A program made the position numbers and the translations under genes. DNA of 64,000 bases from Candidatus Thermoplasmatota archaeon (lineage in GTDB: Archaea > Thermoplasmatota > SW-10-69-26 > JACQPN01 > JAJPHT01), in assembly GCA_035540375.1 (NCBI GenBank), contig DATLGO010000031.1, positions 1 to 64,000 on the forward strand, in the 5' to 3' direction. Positions 36,301-43,710 of the stretch are shown one piece after another (position 1 is the stretch's first letter; each line of letters opens with the position of its first letter). The notes below the pieces were generated by a model. The model was not told the DNA's origin and searched no databases. It saw only the letters and a program-made list of their open reading frames with translations.

Positions 36301-38435
36301 GACTTGCGTGGGCCAACCTCGGAAACGGCACCGCGCGTGGCGCCCGGCTGCTCGACGTCGTTCCGGCGCACGCGACGCTCGTGGACGCGGGGTCCGGGGC
36401 TGAGGTCCGCGACGGCCTCGTGACGTGGCGACTCGGCGACCTCCACCCCGGCGCTCGCGGCTTCGTGGACATGGACGTCCGCGTCGCGTGGCCCATGCCG
36501 AACGGGACGACGCGCGTCTCGGACGACGCGCTTCTCGAAGCGGAGGGACCGGAGGCGGCGCGCGACGCCGCGACGCTTCTCGTCCGCGCCGCTCCCGACC
36601 TCGCGGTCGCCAAGACCGTGGACCGGACCGCCGCGAGCCCCGGGGACCGGCTGTTCTACACGATCGGCGTCGAGAATCGCGGGTCGGCGGCCGCTTCGAA
36701 CGTCTTGATCCTCGATGCGCTTCCGGGGCATCTGTCTCTCGTCGAAACGAGCGAATCCTGCGGCCTCGTCGCAGAGACGCGGGAGGTGCGCTGCCTCGTC
36801 GGCACGCTTGCGGCCGGCGCCCGCGCTCCGTTCTGGATCCTCGCCGCCGTCGACGCGACGATGCCCTCCGGCGAGACGCGCCTCGTCAACGTCGCGGAGG
36901 CGCGCTTCCTCGAAGGCGCGCCGGCGCGGTCGAACGAGGTGGAGACCGTCGTCGCGGCGGCGCCCGAGGTCGAAGTCCTCAAGCGCGTGAACCCGGGCTC
37001 GGCGACGGAAGGTGAGCTCCTGCGCTACGTGATCACGGTGGTGAACCACGGAAACGCGGACGCCCGCGACCTCGTGGTCCGGGACCCGCTGCCGCCCGAG
37101 CTCGAGTTCGTCGACGCGGAGCCGGAGGCCGTCGTCGACGGCTCCGTCGTGACGTGGCAGGTGCCGCTCCTCGAAGCCCACGGCGGCTCGATCACGCTGC
37201 TCCTCCTCACACGCGTGCGCGACCTCGACGTGAAGAGCGTCGTCGCGTGCAACGCGGCGAGCGTCGAGGGCGCGAACGTTCCCGCAACGGAAAGCGCGCG
37301 CGCGTGCGTTCGATTGAGCTGCGCGATGCCGGACCCGCTCGCGAGCAGCGCGGCGGCCTCGGTCGCCCTCGTCGGCGGCGCGCCGTCGCACGAGGTCGCG
37401 CAGCGCGGCGAAGGCCGTCAGGAGTCGGGCTCCGCGACGGAGCTCATGACGCTGCCCGGCGTGAGGATCGGCCTCGGCGCGAACGCGGTGACGGGCGCCG
37501 TCGCCGAGGACGGCGCCGCCGTCGCGAACGCGCAAAGCGTGTTCGGGCCCATCGACGTCCTGGGCCGCCTCAAGGCCGACGGCGCGGTGATGAATCTCGT
37601 CGCCGCCACGGACGGCGCGAACGCCACGTGGTCGATCGAAGGTACGCGATTCCTGAACCTCACGCTCGACGGCGTCCCGCTCACGGACGTCGTGCCGGGC
37701 CTCGAGATCGATCTCGCGGGTGCCCGCGCGACGCTTCTCAGGGTCGACGCGCGCACCGAGGCGCCGCGCCAGGGATACGAAGGCTTCGCCGCCTTCCGCT
37801 CGACCGCGACGCTCACCCTCCTCGCCCTCGAACCCGTGCTCGGTGCTCCCGTCTCGGTGGGCGTCGCCCACGCGACGGCGCTCACGGGCGTGGAACCCGA
37901 GTGCTCGGGCCCGTCCCATCCGTGGATGCGGGCCGATGCCGCCCTCGTCGACGTCGGCGGTCTTCACGCGGTCCACGCCGGCGTCAGGGGGCTCGGCGGC
38001 GAGGACGAGCGTCGCGGCGACATGTTCGCGTCGCCGCTCGTCGAGGCGCGCGGCTGGCGCGCCCTCGCGCGCGGCGCGACGAACACGACGTGGGCGCGCG
38101 CCGAGACCGGCCTCGAAGCGGCTTACGTCGACATCCTCGACGGCCTGGTGGTCGCGCGCGGCCTCGAGGGCCGGATCGTGGTCGAGAACGGACCCTCGAA
38201 GCTCGAGGGCCACATGGCGATCGCGGAGCTCATCGTGGAAGGCCAGGCCTACGCGGGCGGCGCGATGCCTCAATCGGAGATCCCCCTCGGAGGAGGCGGT
38301 CGCGTGCTCCTGAACGAGCGCATCGCGCTCCACGACGGAGGCCTGCGGGTGAACCTCATCCGCGTCGAGGGCCCCGACGGGGTCACCCTCGCGCTCGTGG
38401 GCGCGCTCCAGGCGGAAGCGCACCTGACGACGTGA
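33306..38435 (+). CDS. Giant surface protein with nine DUF11-like repeats
   Basis: 1709 residues, extracellular. Signal peptide (cleavage near AGA, about residue 26); an N-terminal domain to about residue 275 with LVDADGDGMSEFVVDL and EMAVPWTAF resembling carbohydrate-binding modules; then nine beta-sandwich repeats of about 120 residues with the DUF11 pattern (GD..TWTI..RN.GN.T......LPPGF). Repeats 2-7 alternate between two forms, one with FEGP and one with PPGF, making a 235-residue superrepeat three times. The last 350 residues are a different domain with no repeats. No obvious C-terminal anchor is seen. Probably a cell-surface or adhesive stalk protein. GGAGG ten bases before the ATG looks like a ribosome-binding site, rare in this window. 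Confidence 0.92.
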   Translation: MIRSRPVTPAAALLLSMVLVGSPAGAAVVAPIPNASAPDFERVGWTAFPPGAPVRDHEAAFGAKDPTHGLAHGVNPAAIDIASGVASVGANPGPEPSLAWSDADASHVFFRLRVGGDPTSPGKDPKMYKAYHWNVLVDADGDGMSEFVVDLFGGKRADPPHPAGSLVVHNNHACEDVPTGNVDADNAVAPGQVVWSAPASKASNAYTRARATGDGQYWIEMAVPWTAFTYARGVCAGERALFTGSSPGLFASTSASNTNPLQKDWMAGAVLAPRLEVSKSADVAEAAPGGLITYTLEVANVGSGWARTPTLTDAVPAHTSFVSASNGGIHDAATGLVRWTLPSLAPGARATVDLSVVVADPLPSDVGAVENVAVAGGAASNAVTTPIVRAPALALALVAAPPALGPGGVGIFTFSYANTGSARAIDVVLETAFEGPGIPRPSDGVDMEGGFARWSVGDLEPGASGIATLRIDVDAALEPGVHTLVASGRLVAANAPATAAGPATILAMATAGLAVTSTPSIAEARPGDAITWTIAWRNDGNATVADARLEQVLPPGFVVVSVGDGGRMEEGVLVWVLGTLGPGASGATMVVVRAPSTAPEGRTLHEDAVTLSARSAAPARAVSQVLLIAEPLAELGFEALAPATGPGGALAFRATWSNGGDAVLRDAVLSVLFEGPVSPASLRFPIGDVAPGANGAITFDVRADERLRHGSHPVLAHAALASANAPAAAAGPARATVVAGAALALAVDVSPERGGPGDAFRWNLAWANVGNGTAASATLADLVPPGFALVAISPGGIASGDALLWTLRDLAAGSSGAAWFEARAPAHVPAGESRFPNDAKLSAEGLDTVEGSVEAIVASRGVLALAVSVSRPAMGPGDVAALTITLTNVGNAAASDARVEGLVEGPARWPDASPDARLAWDVGRLDAGETRTLVVGVVGDAIVPHGIHEVVASFNVRALDADVPAPAGVSIGIHASARLSLASTVEPGETIAGGEARFRLAWANLGNGTARGARLLDVVPAHATLVDAGSGAEVRDGLVTWRLGDLHPGARGFVDMDVRVAWPMPNGTTRVSDDALLEAEGPEAARDAATLLVRAAPDLAVAKTVDRTAASPGDRLFYTIGVENRGSAAASNVLILDALPGHLSLVETSESCGLVAETREVRCLVGTLAAGARAPFWILAAVDATMPSGETRLVNVAEARFLEGAPARSNEVETVVAAAPEVEVLKRVNPGSATEGELLRYVITVVNHGNADARDLVVRDPLPPELEFVDAEPEAVVDGSVVTWQVPLLEAHGGSITLLLLTRVRDLDVKSVVACNAASVEGANVPATESARACVRLSCAMPDPLASSAAASVALVGGAPSHEVAQRGEGRQESGSATELMTLPGVRIGLGANAVTGAVAEDGAAVANAQSVFGPIDVLGRLKADGAVMNLVAATDGANATWSIEGTRFLNLTLDGVPLTDVVPGLEIDLAGARATLLRVDARTEAPRQGYEGFAAFRSTATLTLLALEPVLGAPVSVGVAHATALTGVEPECSGPSHPWMRADAALVDVGGLHAVHAGVRGLGGEDERRGDMFASPLVEARGWRALARGATNTTWARAETGLEAAYVDILDGLVVARGLEGRIVVENGPSKLEGHMAIAELIVEGQAYAGGAMPQSEIPLGGGGRVLLNERIALHDGGLRVNLIRVEGPDGVTLALVGALQAEAHLTT

Positions 38436-38436
38436 A

Positions 38437-38445
38437 GGATTAAGG
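38437..38445 (+). promoter_or_regulatory. TATA-like box of the EamA gene
   Basis: The sequence ggattaagg lies just past the stop of the giant surface protein, centred 27 bp upstream of the GTG at 38468. It supports a leaderless GTG start. Confidence 0.6.
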
Positions 38446-38467
38446 ACGGGGGTCGCCTCGGGGGCCC

Positions 38468-39379
38468 GTGGCCTCCGGCGACCGCCTCGTCGTCCCCGCG
38501 CTTCTCGCCGTGTCGTTCTCGTTCGCGACCATGGCCATCGCCGGGAAGATCGCGCTCACGGGGCTCCCGCCGCTCGCCCTCGCGGGCGTGCGCGTCGCGA
38601 GCGCGGCCGTCGTGCTGCTCGCGGCCGCCTGGTTCGTCGCCCGCGAGCGCGTGCCCCGCGCGGACCTCGCCCGCATGGCGGGCCTCGCCTTCCTCGGCGT
38701 CACCGTCAACCAGGTCCTGTTCATCCAGGGCTTGAGCCTCACGGGAGCCATCCCCGCCACGGTGCTCGTCGCCACGATCCCCGCCTTCACGCTCCTCGTC
38801 GCGGGCGTCCTCGGTCACGAGAAACTCACGGCGAGAAGGGGTTTCGGCGTCGCGGTGAGCTTCACGGGCGTCGTCGTGCTCCTCGGCGCGAGCGCGGTCG
38901 GCGGCCTCGGGACGAGCCTTCTTGGGGACGCGCTCATCCTCGTGAACGCCCTGTCGTACTCGTTCTACCTCGTGCTCTCGCGTCCCGTCCTCGCTCGCTA
39001 CAGCCCCGTCACCGTGGTCGGCGTCACGTTCGGCTTCGGGGCGCTCTTCACCCTCGCCGTCTCGGCGCCCTCGCTCGCGACCGTCGATTGGGCCGCGCTT
39101 CCCCGCGACGTCGTCCTCGCGACGGGTTGGGTCGTGCTCGTGAGCACCATCCTCGCCTACGGGCTCAACAACTGGGTCCTCAGACGCGCGCCCGCCTCGA
39201 CCGTCGCGAGCTACGTGTACCTGCAGCCTCTCATCGCGGCCGCGCTCGCGATTCCGCTCTTCGGCGAGGCGCTGACGCCGGGGATTCTCGCGGGCGGAGC
39301 CCTCATCCTTGGGGGGGTCGCGCTCGTGACCCGGGATGGAAGGCCGAAGGCCGCGCCGCTTCCGGCCGCCCCCGAATGA
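38468..39379 (+). CDS. EamA-family (DMT) membrane transporter
   Basis: 303 residues, ten membrane helices in two five-helix EamA halves. Family features: PPLALAGVRVASAAVV in the first half, LTGAIPATVLVATIPAFT, and in the second half LGDALILVNALSYSFYLVLSRP and ASTVASYVYLQPLIAAALA with LFGEALTP. Members export or import small metabolites such as amino acids; the substrate is unknown. A monocistronic unit with its own TATA box, converging on the signalling operon with no gap between the stop codons. Confidence 0.92.
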   Translation: MASGDRLVVPALLAVSFSFATMAIAGKIALTGLPPLALAGVRVASAAVVLLAAAWFVARERVPRADLARMAGLAFLGVTVNQVLFIQGLSLTGAIPATVLVATIPAFTLLVAGVLGHEKLTARRGFGVAVSFTGVVVLLGASAVGGLGTSLLGDALILVNALSYSFYLVLSRPVLARYSPVTVVGVTFGFGALFTLAVSAPSLATVDWAALPRDVVLATGWVVLVSTILAYGLNNWVLRRAPASTVASYVYLQPLIAAALAIPLFGEALTPGILAGGALILGGVALVTRDGRPKAAPLPAAPE

Positions 39380-40192
39380 TCAGGCGGACTGCGCCGCCCC
39401 GAGGCGCCGCAGCAGCCAGGGGGGCGGGCGGAGGGCGACGAGGATCGTCAAGGGAATGGCGATCGCGACGATTCGCGTGAAGATGATCCACCACGCGGCA
39501 TTTTGGAGCGCCGCCGCGGAACCGAAGGCTGGAGAAAGAAACCACGCGAGAATACCGAGAGAGATGGTGGCGATGCGGAACCTCTGGATCGGCTCCTGCG
39601 TTTTCCAGTAGAGGCTTCCATACGCGATGGCGCCGATGACGATCGGCAGCACGAGAACCGCGACCACGAAGGCGACGGCGGCGGAATCGAGCGTGTTCGT
39701 ATTCACGAGTACGGCGCTCGCTCCCGCGCCGATCCGCACGTCCACGGGGTTCAGCCAGACGAAGAGGTACACGAAATAAGCGTAGATCACCGAGTAGACC
39801 AGGGCGAGCGTCCAGGCCGGCTTGAGGGAACCGGTGTAGATGAAGAGCAGGTAGGACATGAGCCCCCAGAGGCTCATGACGAGGGGGAGGATCGCGATGA
39901 AGCCGAGAGCTTCGTGGAAAACGAGGTCGTGGACGCCCATGACCACGAGGAACGTCCGCGCGCCGCCGATGAACGTGCTCACCGCGAGCGCGAACCACCA
40001 GAGGGCGAAGGCCCTGATCGCCGTTTGCGCGTTGCCTTCGGCCGGCCGCTCGCTGACGACCCGACCGATGTAAGCGTAGAGGGCGGCCGTGAGGCACGCG
40101 AGCGCTGCGCTTCCGAGCCCAAAGATATCGGTCACGGTGCGCCCTCGGGCGTCCTTGTTCGCGGACGTAGAAGAACCCTTCGTTTGGACCAC
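39380..40192 (-). CDS. Seven-helix membrane protein at end of signalling operon
   Basis: 270 residues, seven predicted membrane helices and short loops. The last gene of the kinase/pilus operon, 19 bp after the histidine kinase, so probably co-translated with it. No retinal-binding Lys occurs in the last helix, so it is not a rhodopsin. A role as sensory or partner module of the kinase is inferred from position only. The GTG at 40192 (VVQTKG) is used; a GTG at 40135 just before the first helix is an alternative and would drop a polar N-terminus of 19 residues. Confidence 0.75.
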   Translation of the reverse strand: MVQTKGSSTSANKDARGRTVTDIFGLGSAALACLTAALYAYIGRVVSERPAEGNAQTAIRAFALWWFALAVSTFIGGARTFLVVMGVHDLVFHEALGFIAILPLVMSLWGLMSYLLFIYTGSLKPAWTLALVYSVIYAYFVYLFVWLNPVDVRIGAGASAVLVNTNTLDSAAVAFVVAVLVLPIVIGAIAYGSLYWKTQEPIQRFRIATISLGILAWFLSPAFGSAAALQNAAWWIIFTRIVAIAIPLTILVALRPPPWLLRRLGAAQSA

Positions 40193-40211
40193 CGCGCATG
40201 GCGCCGACGCA

Positions 40212-41951
40212 TCAGATCAGCTCCCGCACGCGCCCTTGGATGGAGTCGATCGGCCGCGGCGTCGTGGTCGGTTTCGGCGTCGGAACGTCCGGACCCTGGG
40301 GCGGCGTGACGGGGATCCTGACCGTGAACACGGTTCCGCGGCCAGGACCGGGACTCGCGACGGCGATGGTCCCGCCGTGGGATTCGACGATGCCCTTGCA
40401 GATGTAGAGGCCGAGACCTGAACCGGTCTTGCGGTCCTTCATCGCCCCGACCTGGGAGAATGGGCGGAACAGCAATGAGGCGTCTTCAAGCGTCAAACCC
40501 GTGCCGTCGTCCTCGACCATAAGGAGAACGTCGTTGGCCCGCCTCTCGGTCCGCACCTGCACATGCCCTCCTCGCGGCGTGAATTTGATCGCGTTGCCGA
40601 TGAGATTGAAAAGGACCTGCATGAGCCGCTTTGGATCGGCTTCGAGCGAGCACGCTCCGTGGATCCGAGCCTCGAGGTGAAGGCCCGAGACGTGCGCCGC
40701 CTCCGCGTAGCTCTCGACGGCCTCGAGGACGAGGCGGTTGAGGTCGATGGATTTGCGGTCGAGCCCAAGACTTGCGGCCTGGATACGGGCGACGTCCAAT
40801 ACGTCCTGTGTGAGGATGCGAAGGCGCTCGACGTTCCGGTCGAGGACCTGGATGGACTTGATCTGCTCCGGCGACAGCCGGGTCATGTCGGCTCGCTTGA
40901 GGATGTGGATCTGCATCCGGATGGGCGTGAGGGGGGTTCCGAGCTCGTGCGCCGCCATGTTGATGAACTTCGTCCTGAAGGCGTCCATTTCGCGCAGCCG
41001 CTCGACCTCGGCCTGGCGTTCGACCGCGCGATGTCTTTCGACCTCGGCCAGCTTGCGCTCGCGGAGGTCCCTGAGAACATGGATGACGAGCGCGTCGGAC
41101 CCCAGGGACACCGCGCTCGAGGTCACCTCCATCGGAATCGCCTGCCCCGCCGCGTCGCGCGCGACGACCTCTGCAGTCTTCCGACCCCGTTTCGGGGTGA
41201 GCGCCGTGAGGTTCGTGGTATCCGCCGCGAGCAGGGACGAGATCGGGGCCCCGAGGAGCCGGTCTCGCGTTTGACCAAAGAGACCTTCCGCCTGGGCGTT
41301 CACGAGCGTGATGGCGCCCCCGTCGTCGGTGATCACGATCGGGTCGGGCGCGGCTTCGAGGAGGCTGCGGAACTTCTCCTCGGCGCGCTGCACGAGCCTC
41401 ATCTCCTCCCGCATCTCGCCCTTCGCGCGGGCTTCGTCGAAATACTGTTGCGCGATGAAAGCGCTCACGGCGGCGACAAATCCGAAATAGGATACCCGAA
41501 GGAGCGCCTCGACGAGATTGCGTTCAAGCTGTCCCATGCCGACGAGAAGGCCGAGATAGCTCACCCCGTACGCCGCGGCGCCGACGACGGTGGCCACGGG
41601 GCTGAAACGGAGCGCGACGGAGGCGATCGCGACGAAAAACAGGTGCTGAAAGGGCGAGTGGAAACCCCCCGTCGCGTAGATCCATACCATGATGAAGCCG
41701 AAATCGAAAAGGGTCGTCGCCCATGCGGCGACGATCGGCCGGAGACGTTGAAAGGGGTCGCGGAAGAGCGTGACGATGCCGTAGATGAGCGCCGCGACGA
41801 TGATGACCTCGGCGAGCCACGGCGTCGCTTCGCGAGCGGGACCTGAGACTCCGTAAACGATGGTATTGACCACGATGATCGGGAACCGGACCCACGAAAG
41901 CCATCGCTCGGCTTCGCTCAACCGGACCGCCGCGGGATTCGCCGTCGCCAT
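40212..41951 (-). CDS. Membrane sensor histidine kinase with PAS domain
   Basis: 579 residues. About six N-terminal membrane helices (20-170), a coiled linker, a PAS domain (about 190-300; APDPIVITDDGGAITLVN), then HisKA with the phosphoacceptor His335 in NMAAHELGTPLTPI and a HATPase domain with N box LFNLIGNAIKFTP, G1 VEDDGTGL and G2 KTGSGLGLYICKGI. The disordered Pro/Thr-rich tail is short. It begins 2 bp after the platform protein gene, within the filament operon whose first gene is a response regulator, so the two are the obvious phosphorelay pair. The ATG at 41951 is chosen; a longer frame would overlap the upstream gene. Confidence 0.93.
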   Translation of the reverse strand: MATANPAAVRLSEAERWLSWVRFPIIVVNTIVYGVSGPAREATPWLAEVIIVAALIYGIVTLFRDPFQRLRPIVAAWATTLFDFGFIMVWIYATGGFHSPFQHLFFVAIASVALRFSPVATVVGAAAYGVSYLGLLVGMGQLERNLVEALLRVSYFGFVAAVSAFIAQQYFDEARAKGEMREEMRLVQRAEEKFRSLLEAAPDPIVITDDGGAITLVNAQAEGLFGQTRDRLLGAPISSLLAADTTNLTALTPKRGRKTAEVVARDAAGQAIPMEVTSSAVSLGSDALVIHVLRDLRERKLAEVERHRAVERQAEVERLREMDAFRTKFINMAAHELGTPLTPIRMQIHILKRADMTRLSPEQIKSIQVLDRNVERLRILTQDVLDVARIQAASLGLDRKSIDLNRLVLEAVESYAEAAHVSGLHLEARIHGACSLEADPKRLMQVLFNLIGNAIKFTPRGGHVQVRTERRANDVLLMVEDDGTGLTLEDASLLFRPFSQVGAMKDRKTGSGLGLYICKGIVESHGGTIAVASPGPGRGTVFTVRIPVTPPQGPDVPTPKPTTTPRPIDSIQGRVRELI

Positions 41952-41953
41952 CC

Positions 41954-42841
41954 TTAGAGCACCCCTGCGAACACGGCGAACGCGAGGGCGACCATGACCC
42001 ACGCGTGTCCGAGCCCGCCTCGCCAGGAGCCGGAGCCGAGGACGCCCGCGACCAGACCGCCTCCGAGACCCTGGGCGAGCGCGGCCGCGTAGTAAAACGT
42101 CTCGAAGTCGTCGAGATCCACGCTGCGGAACGAGAGGCCCGCGGCCGATGCCGAAGCCGCCTGCGAGGTCGCGAGGACCAGCTCAGGCACGAGGGTCGCG
42201 TAGAGCAGCGCGACAACGCCCAGGAACACGACGAACGAGATGTGGATGATCGCGACGTACATCGAAATCATCGATCGCCGCTCGACTCTCATCTGCCGGC
42301 TGGCGCGTGCGTCGCGCGCGGCGATCATGAGGACTTCGCTCACGTTGCCGCCCGCAGCGCTGGCCTCGGCCACAAGCCGGGCCGCGCGTCGAACCGCGGG
42401 CGTCCGGGTCTCGATGCTGAAGCGTTCGAAGGCCTCGGCGAACTCGATGTTCCAGTCGAGGCGCTCGGCAAGTCGCCTGATATGGTGCCCGAGCGCGCCA
42501 TGGTCGCTGCGGGCCGCGACCTCCACCGCCGCGGGCAAGGTCAATCCTGCCCTCCTCGAGGCGGCGAGGTCGCGAAGAAAGTCCGGAAAGCGGTCGTCGA
42601 TCTCCTCGACCTCGCGTCGGCGCGCGTTCTCGAGAAGCGCGAAGGGGCCGAGCCCGACGAGGAGGCCGGCCGCGAGGAGATCGAGCGCTCTGCCCGGGAT
42701 GTATCCAAGCGCCGCCGGCATGGCGGCGGCCGCAAGAAGGATGCCCGCCGCAAGAGCCCCCCACGTTACGACCCGCGCGAGGTCGACGTCGCGAGCGGGT
42801 TTCGCGATCTTGAGGCCCGCAGGGAGGACCGACCCGTTCAT
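41954..42841 (-). CDS. TadC-like type II/IV secretion platform protein 2
   Basis: 295 residues. One T2SSF-type domain: two N-terminal membrane helices, a cytoplasmic helical bundle (EEIDDRFPDFLRDLAASRRAGLTLPAAVE, about 77-107, is the classic start of the domain) and further helices at the C-terminus. The sequence SAAGGNVSEVLMIAARDARASRQM completes the bundle. With the adjacent 42838 gene it would form the membrane platform for filament assembly, as TadB and TadC do. The ATG overlaps the stop of the upstream gene by four bases (ATGA). Confidence 0.9.
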   Translation of the reverse strand: MNGSVLPAGLKIAKPARDVDLARVVTWGALAAGILLAAAAMPAALGYIPGRALDLLAAGLLVGLGPFALLENARRREVEEIDDRFPDFLRDLAASRRAGLTLPAAVEVAARSDHGALGHHIRRLAERLDWNIEFAEAFERFSIETRTPAVRRAARLVAEASAAGGNVSEVLMIAARDARASRQMRVERRSMISMYVAIIHISFVVFLGVVALLYATLVPELVLATSQAASASAAGLSFRSVDLDDFETFYYAAALAQGLGGGLVAGVLGSGSWRGGLGHAWVMVALAFAVFAGVL

Positions 42842-43710
42842 GCGTCCTCCGGCGTCACCGCGTGGATCGTGAACGCGAAGGCGGCCTGCATGAGCGGGAC
42901 GACCACGAGCACGAGGAGGTAGCCGTCGGTGAGCGACGCCGAGGCGGCGGAACCGAACGACACCATGACCGAGAGCATGATGATGAGGAAGAGCGGGGCC
43001 GCCACGACGACCGTCACGTAGGATTCGGCGATGAGCCCGAGGTGATCGAGGAAGCTGCGCTGTTCGAGTCGGGTCTCCGCGGCGATTTGTTCGCTTTTCG
43101 AGATCAGGTATTCGCGAAGGCTTCCGCCCGCGCCGAGGGTGGAAACAGCGCCCTGGAGGAAGTCCGCGAAGCGGGGCGAAGGGGATTGGTCGATCGCCCG
43201 CGAAAGCGCCGAGACGAGGTCGAGGCCGAGCACGCGCATGTCGCGCGCGATCCGAGCGCACTCATCGGCGACGGGGCCGAACGCTTTCTCGCGCCCGACC
43301 TCGGCAAAGATCCTCTCGGGCACGACGCCCGCGCCCGCGAGCGCCGCAACGTAGGCGAGCGCCGCGGGGAGCGCCGCGTCGGCGCTCCTGCTCCGCGCCT
43401 CGGCGAGGATCCGGGGCACGCGGTGGACTGCGGCGACGCCGAGCAGGGTTACGAGGATGCCGAGTCCGAGCCCGAGCATCCCGGCGGCCTCGGGCGCGCT
43501 CCCGACCGCGGTCGCCGTCGCGGTCGCAAGGATCGCCATGAAAACGCCCGTTGCGGTCGACGCGCCGTACCCGACGACGAGAAAAAGGTCGGCGCGCAGG
43601 GGAAGATGGGCCCGTGCCACGTCGCGTTCGAGCCTCGCGAGGGACGGGTGCCGCCGGGCGAGCCTTCCGAAGGCCCGATACGCCAGGCGCGCGACGGGGC
43701 CCACCTTCAC
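42838..43710 (-). CDS. TadB/TadC-like secretion platform protein 1
   Basis: 290 residues. A T2SSF-type platform protein with helices near 40-95 and two at the C-terminus, and a cytoplasmic bundle between (LPAALAYVAALAGAGVVPERIF, then LGAGGSLREYLISKSEQIAAE). The central GAGGSLREYL matches the second half of the T2SSF domain. Having two single-domain platform genes next to the ATPase is the Tad arrangement rather than that of classical type IV pili or archaella. The GTG start overlaps the ATPase stop by four bases. Confidence 0.9.
   Translation of the reverse strand: MKVGPVARLAYRAFGRLARRHPSLARLERDVARAHLPLRADLFLVVGYGASTATGVFMAILATATATAVGSAPEAAGMLGLGLGILVTLLGVAAVHRVPRILAEARSRSADAALPAALAYVAALAGAGVVPERIFAEVGREKAFGPVADECARIARDMRVLGLDLVSALSRAIDQSPSPRFADFLQGAVSTLGAGGSLREYLISKSEQIAAETRLEQRSFLDHLGLIAESYVTVVVAAPLFLIIMLSVMVSFGSAASASLTDGYLLVLVVVPLMQAAFAFTIHAVTPEDA

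Noticed and set aside
34116-38423. 1435-codon open frame antisense to the giant surface protein
   Set aside because: It is an artefact of high GC: the plus-strand protein has a signal peptide and clear DUF11-like repeats, whereas the antisense product is Arg-rich without any domain.
39380-40192. Rhodopsin-like light sensor
   Set aside because: Seven helices are predicted, but the last has no Lys for retinal.
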